Of a stretch of 64,000 nucleotides of DNA, positions 50,926-63,060 are shown in pieces. The DNA comes from Isoetes taiwanensis (lineage: Eukaryota; Streptophyta; Lycopodiopsida; Isoetales; Isoetaceae), in the NCBI GenBank assembly GCA_021234155.1, contig JAJEKV010000040.1:3635799-3699798 (forward strand). Direction: 5' to 3'. The notes under the pieces were generated by a model that was given only the letters and a program-made list of their open reading frames with translations, was not told where the DNA came from and made no database searches. Each line of letters opens with the position of its first letter. The first letter of the stretch is position 1. The position numbers and the translations under genes are program-made.

Positions 50926-51112
50926 GTGCCCATTATGCACCACACACACAAAAAGAGGGCTTTTGTTGTGAGCTATTGGTTGTTGACCATTGAAAAAAAA
51001 GGCTAAAATCAATGGCCCTTCATGTGCCCATTATGCACCACACGCACAAAAAAGGGGCTTTTGTTGTGAGCCATTGGTTGTTGACCATTGAAAAAAAAGG
51101 CTAAAATCAATG
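50926..51112. repeat. Tandem duplication, unit about 92 bp
   Basis: 'cttcatgtgcccattatgca', 'gggcttttgttgtgagc' and 'tgttgaccattgaaaaaaaa' each occur twice in order. Confidence 0.75.
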
Positions 51113-51540
51113 GCTCAGAAATGGTGCACTCTAGATGTACGCATTAATACATCCATTTGAATACATCACGAAATCATAGGAAAACCTTAGTGAAAAGCGT
51201 ACAAAAACACAAAGAAAACCCCTATTATTATGCTACATATTCATACAAAAAATATGAATAGTACATAGGTAAAGCAAGTACGTAAGCTCAAATGATGCAT
51301 TTAAGCTCAAATGATGCATTTAAACTCAAATGCTGTATGATGAATATGCGCACCAAAACTCCCCGAGACAATTAGAATCAGGCAGAACTAGCACAATGCA
51401 CAAAATTAGAATGCGCTCAATATAATACCTCGTGCACAACAACTCAGTATACTCCACATCTAGATAAAGATAAGCATCAAAAAAAATGATCCAATAGAAA
51501 CCCATGTCAAAAAATTGCAATGGAGTGCCAAACGCAATAT

Positions 51541-51556
51541 TTGGTATATCCAGATA
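51541..51556. repeat. Target-site duplication of L1-B, left copy
   Basis: ttggtatatccagata at 51541-51556; the right copy ttggcatatccagata is at 59424-59439 (one mismatch). Confidence 0.85.
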
Positions 51557-52129
51557 TTTTTTTTTTTTTTTTTTTTTTGAGAGTAAGGGTAGATTTTTTC
51601 ATTAATTAGATAAAGCCATACATTCCATACACCAAACTGCAATGAAGCAGGGCTATGGAGATAATAAGATACTCATCTAGGGTGAGCATCTAATGAGAAA
51701 ATGAAAATACAGTAGCCATGAAAATGTAGTACATAGTATCAAAAATATGGAGATAGTCAATAGTTTCAATAGTCAAAGTAGAGAATGATATCCAAGTCTG
51801 CAAGAACTTAGCAGTCAAGTCTTCTGAAGAGCTGGAGTCCTCTTTTTCCTGCAAAAGCAAACAATAATACTATCCATGATCCTTAACTGGATCTCAAAAA
51901 TCATGGCATTGATCACCTTCAAAGAGTAGGAATATGACATGAAAAACAAGCAGTGGTCAATAGGCAAGGGATGATAATTATGGTTTCAAATCCATTTTTG
52001 TCAAACCACCGATTGTAGTGTGTGTAAAAGTCATCCTGTGGAACCATGTGTGTAGCCGCCACGCCATTCATTCAGAATATCGTACTTAAGCTTTCCTTTC
52101 CCATGAGTAGCAAACAGGTACCATATAAA

Positions 52130-52438
52130 TCAGAAGAAGCTTGTGGGTCTGTAGTATAACTCCCTATACTTTGATAGCTGCCTTCGACATACCAAATGGG
52201 TGTTGAATATGAACTCAAACATTAAATGCATCTGCATGAATTCCCTTGTGAAAATTTGTGCCCAAATAGCTTCCCTTTTCTTTGAGCTTTCAACTTCTTG
52301 AATAAAATTGTCTGCCATGTCACACAACTCCTTTAAGGTCAATTTTTTCTTAGCTGGCTCACTCTGATGCAAACTGATCTCATAGTTGTCAATATCTGTG
52401 TCCAACTTTGTAGCACCTGTTCCTCTAAGGAACGTCAT
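52130..52438 (-). CDS. L1-B 3' extra ORF of about 102 codons
   Basis: ATG at 52438, 52 bp after the ORF2 stop, open to 52130. It begins 'MTFLRGTGATKLDTDIDNYE', followed by a predicted helical charged segment ('KKLTLKELCDMADNFIQEVE', then 'REAIWAQIFTREFMQMHLMF'). No recognised domain. It holds the same position as the 28583-28942 ORF of L1-A, but the sequences do not align by eye. It may be captured host sequence. Confidence 0.4.
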   Translation of the reverse strand: MTFLRGTGATKLDTDIDNYEISLHQSEPAKKKLTLKELCDMADNFIQEVESSKKREAIWAQIFTREFMQMHLMFEFIFNTHLVCRRQLSKYRELYYRPTSFF

Positions 52439-52489
52439 GTATTCTCGTCACGAAATGAGAAGGGTGCATTAGAATCAATTACATTTAGC

Positions 52490-54150
52490 TTAGATACTTA
52501 ATAAATCAAATTGGCCCCTGAATAGCCCAATTGAATTCCAGCTGGAATTGTAATTTTCTCCATATCTCCTCTTATGACAAGTAGCAATGGACTCAATGTC
52601 AAATTGAAAGTGCATTTTAATCCAAAAAATAGAAAAGGGTTTAGAAGAATAAAGAATTCTATTTCTGGATTTCCATATGTTCCACAAAGTCATATGAACT
52701 AGAGAGTTGGCCGGGTGTCTCCCCGTTGAATGAAATCAATGATGGAGTTGATGTTTCTGTTCTTAAGGTGAGTGCCAAGCTTGTCAAAAACCAAATCCGT
52801 AAAGGTCTCGTTTAGAACAAATAAAATATGCTCTAATGTCTCATCCCCGCACAACCCGAAAGTGACACCGAGTAGAAACATAACATCTTTTAGATAAAGA
52901 GACCAAATTCGTAAGGCTTTTGTGAGCTATCAACCATATGAAGAAACAAATCTTTGGAGAGCAGTAGGAATTCCAAATATCATTAAATAAGACCAGGGTC
53001 TGATTCTGGCTCAAGTTCCATTTCTCTCTACCCTTTATTGGGGAATCTATCACATTTATCAGATTGTAAATTTCCTTGACCTTGTAAATCATCTTACCAT
53101 TTATGGAACAGCCAATAGATTTACTATAATCATTGAAATTATTGAAATTAGCTAGAATAGCTTTGAAGTGAAGATAAATCTTTTTATCAGTGGAGGTTCC
53201 TTTGAGAGCAGATTTCACAGCAGTCCAGGATAAAATGGAATTATTAGCTTTATAAATATCTTTGATAGTAGAAATTCCACTGTTGGTCCATTTGCCGGAG
53301 ATCTTGGGGTGCTTTATAGCCATGACTTTGGAGTTATGATCAGAAAAAACAGGGGACCAAAACAAGCTTGTGTTCATGGTGGCAGCAGAAGAATCAATTT
53401 TCTAAGCAATTGGATGGATCATGTTCCAAGCCGAAATTAGATTCCTCATGAGAGGGGAGGTATTTGGAGCAGGGTGAAGATCAACAAAAGATGAGTCAGG
53501 TAGGGAACTTTTAATGCTTGGATGTCCTGTAGGATAGGAAGCATTTAGCCAATGAGCTATAAATTGGGAGGCAGGAGAGCAATTACCCAGAACTGTTCTC
53601 CAAATATATTTTCCTGCAAGGGAACATGCCTGTAAGTAGAGATTTTTGCATCCTAGACCCCCAAACTGTTTTGGCCTAGTAATTGACTTCCAGTTGACCA
53701 GATGACTTCCATTCCAAATGAAGTTCCTAATGGTTTTCTCCAACTCATAATAAATGGATTTAGGGGCCACTAGAGCAGAGGAGAAATATACATGGGAAGA
53801 TGCAAGCACAGAGTTTGCAATGATTGTTCTCCCAGCAAAGGAAAGACAATTTCTATAGTTATTTAATTTCCTCTTTATTCTTTGCAAAATAGGATCCCAC
53901 AGGCCTCTCAGATTTGGATTTAGAGAGAGGGGCATACCTAGCAGATTTGAGGCTTGATTACAACTTAGAACTGATATGCCACAGATTGAAGAATGGTCAA
54001 CATCCCCAATGATTTTGCTTTTGTCAAGGTTTAAATGGACTCCTGAGGCAAGCGAGAAATGTGATGAGATCTAAGAAACTTGTGACATTTGGCAGGATTG
54101 GAATCAAGGAAGGCAAATGTGTCATCAAAGATATTGAGATATTGTGAGAA
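52490..54150 (-). pseudogene. L1-B ORF2 C-terminal half (zf-RVT side), broken
   Basis: Fragments in shifting frames: 'NLRGLWDPILQRIKRKLNNY' and 'FAGRTIIANSVLASSHVYFS' (53935-53402; L1-A has 'LAGRVEIINGVIASSHVYFS'), 'PKICFFIWLIAHKSLTNLV' (53377-52841; zf-RVT start), and a final block ending 'SWNSIGLFRGQFDLLSI' at 52490. The cysteine pattern of zf-RVT is damaged near 52850. Confidence 0.75.
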
Positions 54151-55300
54151 CATCTAAGTTATTTGGAAGCTTGAGTCCAATAAGAGATCCAATTCGTGCA
54201 TACTAACTACACATCTAGTGAGCATCTCAGCCACAATAAGGAAAAGATAAGGGGCTAAAGGGCAACCTTGCCTGACTCCTTTTGCCAGGGGGAAGAAATT
54301 TGTGGGAGATCCATTTATGAGAACAGCAGAATTTGACATGGAATTCAAACCTTGAATAAGGGAGATTAGTTTTTGCTGGAATCCCATTTTTCTTAAAGCA
54401 ATCTCAATGAAATTCCACCAACAAAGGTCAAAAGCTCTCTTGAAGTCCAGTTTAAGTAGGATGCAAGATTGATTAGAGATCCTATTCCAATGAAGACCTT
54501 CCATTGCACTAATATAATTATCCAGAATAAACCTGTTGGGCAGAAAAGCAGATTGATTGACACTGATATTCTTCTGAAGGTAGCCTTGAATTCTGTTGGC
54601 AATTAACTTAGCACAGAGTTTATAAGAAGTGTTGGTAAGAGATATAGGCCTCCATTCAGCAAAGGAAGTAGGATTTTCCACTTTAGGCACCAAGGTAATA
54701 AATCCCGCAGAGATAGAGGAATGCAAATGATCCGAGGCCCAAAACCATGCACAAGAGCAATAATGTCCAAGCATAATATCCTTAATTGTATGAAGAATTC
54801 TGGAGGGAATCCATCAGGGCCAGGAGATTTGTTTTTTGAAAAACTTTGAAGGGTTTTGAGAATCTCATCTTCAGTAGGGATTGAAGTTAAGGCTACATTC
54901 ATGTAATCAATGGAATTTGGCAGGACAGTATTTAGAGTTGCCAAGAATCTGTCTTTGGCCAAGATCTCGCTTTGCAAAGTGAGATCAGTCTTCTTGAAAA
55001 GGGAAGAGTAATTGTCCCGAAGAAGCTTTTAATTTCAGAGGTCGAGGTCATAGTGGAGCCAGATGCATTGTTCACTTGAGTAATAGAATTTTTTAAAAGC
55101 CTGTTTTTAGCCACCCTGAAAAAGAACTTTGAGCTGCCATGATCTAGCTCACTGTTGTATTTAATCTTGCATTTAATGGCAGAAAATTTAGCTTCCCTCT
55201 CCTCTATATTTTTTAAATGCCTTTCAAGAAGTTCTTCCCCTACATGTAGATTGCAATTTAGAGGGTCAATCGAGGAGGGATCTTATCTCTTTCATTTTAT
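54100..55300 (-). pseudogene. L1-B ORF2 reverse transcriptase domain, broken
   Basis: 'NKSPGPDGFPPEFFIQL' near 54830, 'WRPISLTNTSYKLCAKLIAN' near 54640, 'FLPNRFILDNYISAMEGLHW', motif A 'LLKLDFKRAFDLCWWNF' near 54430, 'GVRQGCPLAPYLFLIVAEML' near 54260. The YxDD region at about 54124-54135 carries one extra base, so the frame breaks exactly at the catalytic motif (Tyr-Leu, then Asp-Asp in another frame). Confidence 0.8.
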
Positions 55301-56244
55301 TCATTAGATTTTCCTTCTCCCTCGATTTTGGCCATATGTTTACTTTTAGCCCAATTCTTGATCCAAGCCTTAGCTTTTTTTATCTTGTAATAGAATTGTT
55401 TCATAGAATGGTTTGGAAGCACAGGATCAATAGATTGATAGAACTGAGAGAACTCCTGCTGAAAAGAGCTATTCTGTAGCAGAGAGCAGTTCAGCTTGAA
55501 TGGAATATTACCTTCCCTTGGGGGATTTAGAAGATGCTTGGTATTGAGAAATTGAGGCTGGTGATCCGAGATGGACGTACCTTCATCACTTGTGACAAAA
55601 CAATTATCCCAGAAATCTGAGTTTGGATTGGAGATGTAAAATCTATCCAATGCACAATAAACTCTGTCTTGATCCTTTTGCTTATTGGACCATGTGAAGG
55701 AAGCAGTGGAGGATGGGATATGAATTAGGGAAGAGTCAGCCATAAAATTATCCCAATTCTGTCTTTCAGGCAAGGACATGTTTATCCTGTTCCCCAATTT
55801 TAAATCCCAGCTAGGAGTGTTGTTAAAATCCCCTCCTAAGATCCAATCAACTGAGGCATTATTGGAGATCCAGGAGTTAAGATCAGGCCAAAGATTTTCC
55901 CTTTCTTTGGGACAAGTGGAAGCATAAATATTAATAACCCCAAATGTGGAGTTATTAAGTGAGAAAGTTACAGCTTGCCACATTTTGGAAATGCTATTGC
56001 AGAAAGAGAGGTGGTTGAGATTTTTCCAAATAATGCACATACCTCCTTTGGTGCCATTTGCTTCCATCCATATGGAGGAAGCCCCAGGATAGATCCAGTC
56101 ACCCAAACTAGATGCCTCAAATTTTGGAAGTTTTAGCTCTTGTAGCAATATAATATCAGCATTATATTGTCTAAGTTGAGAAATGGCCCTCCTTCTCTTA
56201 AGGGGACCCTTAATTCCTCTTAGGTTCCAACTAATTATCCTCAT
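55297..56244 (-). pseudogene. L1-B ORF2 endonuclease domain (frame intact over 315 codons)
   Basis: ATG at 56244, 'MRIISWNLRGIKGPLKRRRA'. APE-type landmarks in one uninterrupted frame: 'SWNLRG', 'DIILLQELKLP', 'GTKGGMCIIW', 'VDWILGGDFNNTP', 'DRVYCALDRFYIS' and 'SISDHQPQF'. The frame ends at 55297, before RT, so the polyprotein is broken although the endonuclease domain itself looks complete. Confidence 0.85.
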
Positions 56245-56524
56245 GATAAGAGTAATTTACACTCAGATTCAGAGAAGAGAGCAGGAAACTTTCACTGTTT
56301 TTTTTTAGATTTCCTAGAGCCATGTTTAAGTTTCTTACTTCTTGTATTATTTGCAGGAGTATTAGAATCTTTTAAAATAGATTTAGGAGGAGGCTTAGTT
56401 TTCAGATAAGTGTCTCTTAATAATTCATCATCCCCATTTTGTATTATCCATTCTCCTTATTAAGTGTGTCAATTTCTTCCTCACTCAATGAAATCCCTCC
56501 CCCGAATGAACTCAAACATACCGC

Positions 56525-58742
56525 TTATAGAATTATCAAACAAACATTTCTTAGAACTATTTTGGAAGGGGACTTGCCTCGAGAATTGAGTACCCTTCTC
56601 CATGTCTTGTGTGTTGAGATGATCTCAAGGGCCGAGGCTTTGAGGATCTCGCTTGTGTAGTTGAGAAATTTGTCTGCATCGGTGTATCTAATACCACTTC
56701 CTTCTCTCTCATATCCCAATATGATCTGTGAGCTGCCTGAACTTGATCTTGATCTGTGTGGCATTGATCTAAACTTGTGGTCCATATACCTTCTTGCAAA
56801 GGAAGCCAGCCTGCATCTCAATATCTCTGCGCAGAAATTGTTTGATAGCCATGGTTCCCGTGGAGGTAATTTCATTTCAAGATTGATGAGGGGTTCAAGC
56901 CGAGAATTAGAATTTGGGAGAAGTGTTTTGGAGAAAGGAACTGGAGATGGATTCTCTGAGGGTTTATCAAGATGATCAATTAACTGCTCATGATTTTCAG
57001 AATCCAGTAATGCATTAGAATCATGGTTAGTATTAATATTTGCAAGTACCTGGAATTGATTATAGCAGTGGACCTTTTCTTCTAATTCAGATTGCTTAGG
57101 ATTAGCAATCTGGTTGCATCCTTTGTCCAAGTCTCAGATTGGAGTTGTTGTTGGAACCATCGCTTTTTTTTGCAAGAGGGTGGCTCGTGAAGTTGAAATT
57201 TCTTTATCTTTTATAACCAAAGTGGTCATATTTTTGCATGATGAAGTATGGCTTTGTCTAAGTAATGAATCTCCCTTACTGCCTTTTTTTAGATTCAGAT
57301 GATTTGACAGTCTAGAATTATTCTGAGTTTTTGCATCTTGAATAATTCTGTCCAGTGTAGAATTCAAATCTTCTGTTAATCTTGTAGCCTGATCCATAGG
57401 TGATTTGCCTTTCTGATTAAAGTCTCCATGTTTTTGAATGACTTTGATAGCATTAACATTTTGCTTTGCATGCAATCCTATTTTAGAAGTTGTATTTGAT
57501 GTCAAATCCGAGACCATCATATCCTGTGAGATCTTCTGATTTTCCTTCTCAATTCTATTCTTGTAAATTCTTCTTTGAGATCCATTCACTCTTTTCCAAG
57601 TAAAGACATTGGCTTTTCTTGGATCTTCCACTGATTTTGGTCCTTGCAAATTTTGTGAATCATATCGTTGTGGATCTGTTCTTTGTACGTGTAATTGAAC
57701 CTATTTGCCTCATTTAATTCCTTTAATGGAATTGCATTTTCTCAGACATCCGCTTTTGCTTGAAAGGAGAGGATTTACAACTTTCATACCATAAATGCCT
57801 CAGAACCACATTTTTGACATAGAGGAGGCACTAACCATCTCAAAGATAGGGATGATTTTTGTCCAAAAGCATCAGTGAAAGGAATTGAGGTTGGCACAGT
57901 TTTGGTGGTATCAATTTGAATGAAGGCTCGGGGAGGTCTCTCAGGGGAATATTCAGTTGAAATATATGTGCCAATGGAGTTGAAGAGAATTTTGAAACAG
58001 TCTTCATTCCAGTATATTGGATTTAGCCCATGTAGAGTGGTGGAAGCTATGCATAAGGACTCAAATGAAGAGATGTCTAACTTGGGATGCCATTTAAGAA
58101 AGCTTATTTGATAGCTTTCAAATGCCAAATGACCTCGATTTAGAAGGAAGCTTGCTGTTCTAGAGTTTTCACACTCAATCATAAGAAATGGATAATTAAG
58201 CCAATACATAGCTTTGATGAGAATACCTTTTTGAAGGTTTTGGCAGAAATTCCAAAATTTGCCAAGTTGAATCCCACTTTTGTTAAATTTGACTAGAACA
58301 GCTGTATCTTTCAGAATTGACATCTTAGCATGAACAGAAGGGAGATTTAAGGAAATACCCTGATATAAAGCTTGTTTATTCCCATCATTGGCACGGGTCT
58401 CCATCAGAGCAGCATCCAAAGCTTTATCATTGTAGATATCCCTGGCTGGTTTAGGAACTCCATAAGGCAGAGGAATTTGAGTGGAGGGGTGCAGGAAAGG
58501 TAGCCGACCATAAAGATCAGGATCCTTTGAGAGGTTATCCCAGACTGGAACCTTATGAGTTCTAGGATGCATAATCTGCTTATCAGAGAGAAGGTTAGAG
58601 AAATCACCAAAAAGCGCAGCTTTTGATTTTTTTTTCGGAGAAGTCTTAACCGTTTAGCAAGATCGGCGCCCGAAGTCTCCTAGATGAGCAAATTCGTGAA
58701 GGAAGGCGAGGAATTTAGGGCTAAAACTGTTTAAGTTTTCCA
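56525..58742 (-). pseudogene. L1-B ORF1 (DUF4283-like core, linker), broken
   Basis: The probable start is ATG near 58742 ('MENLNSFSPKFLAFLHEFAH'), followed by a frameshift. The core is 58572-57784, with 'DTAVLVKFNKSGIQLGKFW', 'IKAMYWLNYPFLMIE', 'HGLNPIYWNEDCFKILF' and a knuckle-like 'LVPPLCQKCGSEAF', which keeps the first two Cys but lacks the His/Cys pair. The linker frames 57649-57134 and 57130-56525 are charged and Asn/Ser/Lys-rich. They correspond to the basic linker of L1-A ORF1. Confidence 0.7.
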
Positions 58743-58915
58743 TAAAAAAGGTTCAGGAGATGGCAGCAGAGGCACGTGAGAGAATTTGAAAAAAAAGAGG
58801 GAAGGAAGAAAATCAGGAAAAACAAGAGGATCAAGAAAGAGAAAGAAAGATAATGAAGGGAGAATGCTAGAGGAATTAAATCAAAACTATCACTAAGTGG
58901 TCAGAGAAAACATCC

Positions 58916-59224
58916 TCAAAGTCCAAATCCTGTTTCATTGTACAATTTCACTGTCAATTTCTTGTCAGTCCAATCACAATGTACTCGGAAAATTGCAGTA
59001 GCTTCTGTATTTTTGTTCCCTATAAATTCTTCCAACCAAGATTGTATGATCTCAACTTCAAATTCCTCACAACTAGGCACAAATGAATATTCTGAAATGA
59101 AGCTTTCCTCTGGGAACAAATTTTGTGCAACCAAGGATTGCCAAAGATGTGCAGCAGATCCCTTTAAGTGGCCACAAGTTAATCTGCCTCTGTCTTGGAG
59201 GATTACAAAAAATTTTGCATCCAT
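58916..59224 (-). CDS. L1-B upstream small ORF (ORF0-like), intact
   Basis: A probable start at Met near 59224 ('MDAKFFVILQDRGRLTCGHL'; the frame opens at 59242), about 102 codons to the stop at 58916. It is homologous to the 21790-22050 ORF of L1-A: shared KFF.IL, CG.L.G, LW.SLV, FPEE.F, ESWL (QSWL here), IF..HC.WT and VK.Y. Here the frame is uninterrupted. Role unknown; it may be an additional L1 protein or a regulatory upstream ORF. Confidence 0.6.
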   Translation of the reverse strand: MDAKFFVILQDRGRLTCGHLKGSAAHLWQSLVAQNLFPEESFISEYSFVPSCEEFEVEIIQSWLEEFIGNKNTEATAIFRVHCDWTDKKLTVKLYNETGFGL

Positions 59225-59439
59225 TTGCAGGTGAATTTGCATGAATTCATGTGGCAGTATACTCGGATTGCTAGCCTCTACAAGGCTAGCAAAGAATTTG
59301 GATTGAATTGGAGGCTCGAGGGGCAGAAATTTTCAAAAAACAGGCAAGAAAGAGAGGCAAACAGAAAAATTTGCTAAAGGACAAAAAAAGCAAGAAAATA
59401 GGCGCTCGTGCATTTTTCGGGGCTTGGCATATCCAGATA

Positions 59440-61780
59440 AAGCTAAATAGCAAATATGCAAATGAAGTATAATGATAGTGCCGTAAAAAACCAAAAAATG
59501 TAAAGAACAAATTCAAGAACACGACACCAAACTACAAGTGGCCAAATAGGATGTGTTTGCGACAAATAATGCAATGCATTTTAAAACGATATGGAAATGC
59601 GGAATAAAAGAGAAATGACAGTGTTAAATGAGATGTCATAAGGAAAATAAGACCACATGCTTAAAGCCATGAATAGATGCCACAATATGAATAGTACAAT
59701 TAACAAATAAGGGAAGAGGTTGAGGTAGAAGTGATGCACATATGTCGACAAATCCAGAGGAAGGTCAAGAAGGGGGTTAAATTAGGATCATATCGTGGAT
59801 CAAACAAAAGGAGGCTTAAGTCCAAGAAAAAGTCAAACGGCTATGCACAAGCAGTTTAGGCCAAATGTGAGGCTGAAGTCAAGGTGAGGTTATGGCCAAG
59901 GGAAAAGAGAAAGTGAAGATCAACAATGCTGAGGTCCCGGTTAAGTGCAAGGAGGTTAGCCATATGGTAGAATGAAAAAAAAAGGGACAAGTGAAAACAT
60001 AATGACCACGTAAAATGACGTATCGGTAGTAAAGCTAGTGTCGTACAAATGGTCTGGAATAATAAAGCAAACAAGATAATGGACGTGAAATTAAATAAGA
60101 TAAGATAAGATAACAACATGACTATGTAAAGTGACATATTGTAAGTAAAGCTATGCAGGGAAAGTGTAGCTGATTGCGAATAGAACAAAGTGGAGCGAAC
60201 GTAAGCAAGGAATCACCTAAAGATATAAATCCTAAATACGTAAAATTGGTGTTGTATAAGCAATAAAAGATGTGCTGAGTCTGAAAAAAAAGAAAAAACC
60301 ACCTAACAACGTAACATGTCATCCACTGCCAAGAACATAGTTACATGATGAAGGAAAATCACGAACATAATGACAGATCTTAGAGCAATGTCTCCAAAAA
60401 GGACAACAAAGTAACGTGTTTTAAGCGCAAGCACACATACGAGAAAGAGGAATGCAAGCCAATGAAACAAATGCAATAAGAAAATAACCTCGCACAAGGT
60501 CTCAAAAATATATGGGCCAAAAATACCTGCTGGAAATCATATGGATTCACCATTCAGACATGCCACAAAATCCCCAAACTATATATCCTTAAGGTGATGA
60601 ATGAAGTGGTCCAAGAAATAACTATTTCAAAATAGCATCCTGACGCTAGCTAAAAAATAGAACGAGCAAAAACAAGTTGTGCGAAATGTAACCTTAGACA
60701 ATGTATCTGTAAAGACAACTGTAAAATACGTCTACAATATTTATCAAAGAACCCTTGAATACATGGAAGTAAATAGGTTTGAGACCCTATTAACCAGGAA
60801 AGCTCCAAACTATTTGAAAGCCACTTTAGAAGCACAGGACATATATCCCTACATAGTCTATAATAGTGAATTCAAAACTTCAAGATAAATAACCAATATC
60901 GATAGAATAAAAAATGTTCGAATATATAGCAAAAAATTAGAAAAAAATACCCACATGCATGTATCTAGACAAAATTGAATAAGCCAACCAAAAGGACTCG
61001 GTGAAATAAAGGGTTCAAATGAATATTTCCAAATGAATAATTTTGAGTTAAGGAAATGATAGCTGGTTATACGTAGATATGTGACATGTTGACAAACTAA
61101 TGTTTAAGATGAGGAGCGGTAATGTATTGTTAGTGATGCATAGAGATAAAGGCGGACGCATGGCGAAAATGAACCCCTGGAAAGCAAGTCCTTCTACATA
61201 CAAGTGCATTGAAGAACACAGTGGCAAAACTACAACGGTGGAGTTTGAGGTTGCAAAGATTCCATCCCTAAGTTAATGGCAATGGACCACGGGAAGTGTT
61301 AGTGGAAACAAAAGCCAACCAAATGAAAAAAACATATCACGTTGAGCTCATTATCTCATTAGAAGATGAAAAAATTATAAGACCTCTAAGAAAAGAAAGA
61401 TGAGTCTATAGAAGAAGAATAGAGTGCTCTGATCACAATACAATCCCCAAAATTATAAATGCCATTGATCTAGCAACAACTTTTTATCTCCTATATGCAC
61501 AATGATGGTCCACCATAAAAATGCACAAAAAATCATACAAATAATTTTTTGAAGCACGACAATATGTGCCATGCAACAAGGAAGAAAATGCCCAAGAAAA
61601 TACAATTTAACTCAAAAAAATGAAAAGAAAATAGCATTATTAGGGAGAGTGAGTGAAGATCGAGTTTAAAGTCGCGGTTGAGGTCGAAAGCATAGCCAAA
61701 ATTGATAAAGAGGGCAAGCACAAATGACTGGGTTAAAACAATGAGACATTGAATTGGCATCAGCTGCCAAGCTTGTTCTG
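59440..61780. other. AT-rich repeat-derived DNA
   Basis: No credible gene. It continues the repeat split by L1-B (left half at about 51500-51556). The segment 59590-59960 is a diverged relative of the 48160-48870 duplication. A short 'aagataagataagataagat' tract at about 60097 resembles the tail at 44689. Confidence 0.4.
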
Positions 61781-61900
61781 ATATGAGAGGATCAAAAACA
61801 TAAGTTGGCGAGATGAGCCCAGTTAAAGCTGTGTTAATGAGAGGATAAAAGGCATAAGTTGGCGAGATGAGCCTCGCTAAAGCGAAGTATATACGATGAC
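61780..61900. repeat. Tandem duplication, unit about 70 bp
   Basis: 'gagaggat', 'cataagttggcgagatgagc' and 'taaagc' occur twice in the same order. Confidence 0.65.
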
Positions 61901-61959
61901 TAGAAGATAAGAAGCATATGTTAGCGGGAACATTAACCTTAACCAACTAAAGCTAAATA

Positions 61960-62040
61960 AAAATGGATTGGCAATACCACGACTCGAACCCTCATCCACA
62001 AGGTGACAAACCTACACCTTAACAACAATACTACATTTTT
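61960..62040 (-). mobile_element. SINE-like tRNA head (minus strand)
   Basis: On the minus strand: 'gtagtattgttgttaaggtg' (box A-like) followed by 'gatgagggttcgagtcgtgg' (box B GGTTCGAGTC). The downstream part includes the 61780-61900 tandem duplication. Box B is close to the Pol III consensus. Confidence 0.5.
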
Positions 62041-62493
62041 GCATTTGTTATTATGTAAAATGGAATTCCTATAAATGTATAAAGCTGAAAAAAGGCAACT
62101 AAACTTGTCTGTGCAAAAAAGCGTGCACCTGTAGAAAGTGGAGCAGCATGCATGGCCAGGCAAAGAATAATTAAAATTGATGGACCACGCCGAGATGAGA
62201 TGATTCGTCAGAGTAAGCTAAGCTACCCAAGTCGCTATGAATTGATGCTACTCTAACGAATCCGCCATGCATGCAAGCAAATACCACAAAGAAAGTTACC
62301 AGGGCCACCTTCAAACCGTTGGTGTCATTGTAAGGAAATCAACCGTCTGCTATCTGTGCAAAATACAAAAAAGCAATCGAGGGATTCCATCTGAAAAAAA
62401 CAATCTGGATCAGAGATGCATGCGAGAAACTCTACTCCTTCAATTGACATGCATAAATCAGCCAGTATACACGAAGCAATTGTGCCAAGGAAG

Positions 62494-62604
62494 AATGAAT
62501 CACGCCTACAAAGTGCATAGAAACTGGCAAAGCACGATGAATACCTCCAAGACGCCCGCAAAGTGCATAGAAACTGGCAAAGAAAGAAGAATACTTCCAA
62601 GAAA
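62494..62604. repeat. Tandem duplication, unit about 57 bp
   Basis: 'caaagtgcatagaaactggc' and the following 'aaag' and 'gaatac' text are repeated in order. The frame at 62267-62635 spans it and is not convincing. Confidence 0.65.
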
Positions 62605-62744
62605 CAGTTTCTCAATTTGTGAATCCTCCTCGTAGCATGCAAAGCAAAATTTACTTTCAAGAAACAATCTCAAATTGTGCCAAAAAGTAGATGCAAGGTA
62701 AGGGAAAGAAATAACTTGTCAAAGAAAACTAACACTATGAGGAA

Positions 62745-62862
62745 GAGGAATCTAAAAGGGAAGGAAAGAGGAAGAGCAATCTAAAAGGGAAGAAAAAGAG
62801 GAAGAGCAATCTAAAAGGGAAGAAAAGAGAAAGAGCAATCTAAAAAGGGAAGAAAAGAGGAT
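62745..62862. repeat. Minisatellite, about 33-bp unit, four copies
   Basis: Units built of 'gaggaagagcaatctaaaag' and 'ggaagaaaa', with small variations. Confidence 0.8.
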
Positions 62863-62891
62863 GGATAGAGTCGAGAGAAGCAATGGGAAGA

Positions 62892-63060
62892 GACGTTGTT
62901 GTGAGAAGACGCCGATAACCAACCACAAGAATGAATAGTGCATATATAGCTGCTCGTCCCTTCCTAGAATGCCGATTCGATGGCTTGGATCGATGCCTAT
63001 TTATGTTAATGGTACTATTTTAGACAAGAAACAACATTGGTTGCATCATTGTTTATTTGT
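62892..63060 (-). repeat. Family X segment (copy of 45650-45770) and extension
   Basis: Same order of landmarks as 45650-45770. The part after it ('attttagacaagaaacaaca', 'ttgcatcattgtttatt') also resembles 44490-44530 ('attttagacgcgaaacaaca', 'tttcatcattgtttatt'). Confidence 0.65.

Larger units (their letters stand above)
51557..59423 (-). mobile_element. L1-B: full-length but inactivated L1 LINE (minus strand)
   Basis: About 7.9 kb, bounded by a 16-bp target-site duplication with one mismatch. A T run at 51557-51578 is the poly-A tail of the minus-strand element. Order 5' to 3': small upstream ORF (59224), ORF1 (DUF4283-like, zinc-knuckle remnant), linker, ORF2 endonuclease, RT, zf-RVT-like C-terminus, an extra ORF (52438-52130), tail. 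The host sequence on either side reads through when the element is removed ('ccaaacgcaatatt' on the left, 'aagctaaatagcaaatatgc' on the right). Several frameshifts in ORF1 and ORF2. Confidence 0.92.

Noticed and set aside
62267-62635. Open frame of 122 codons
   Set aside because: It spans a 57-bp tandem duplication and has no recognisable feature.
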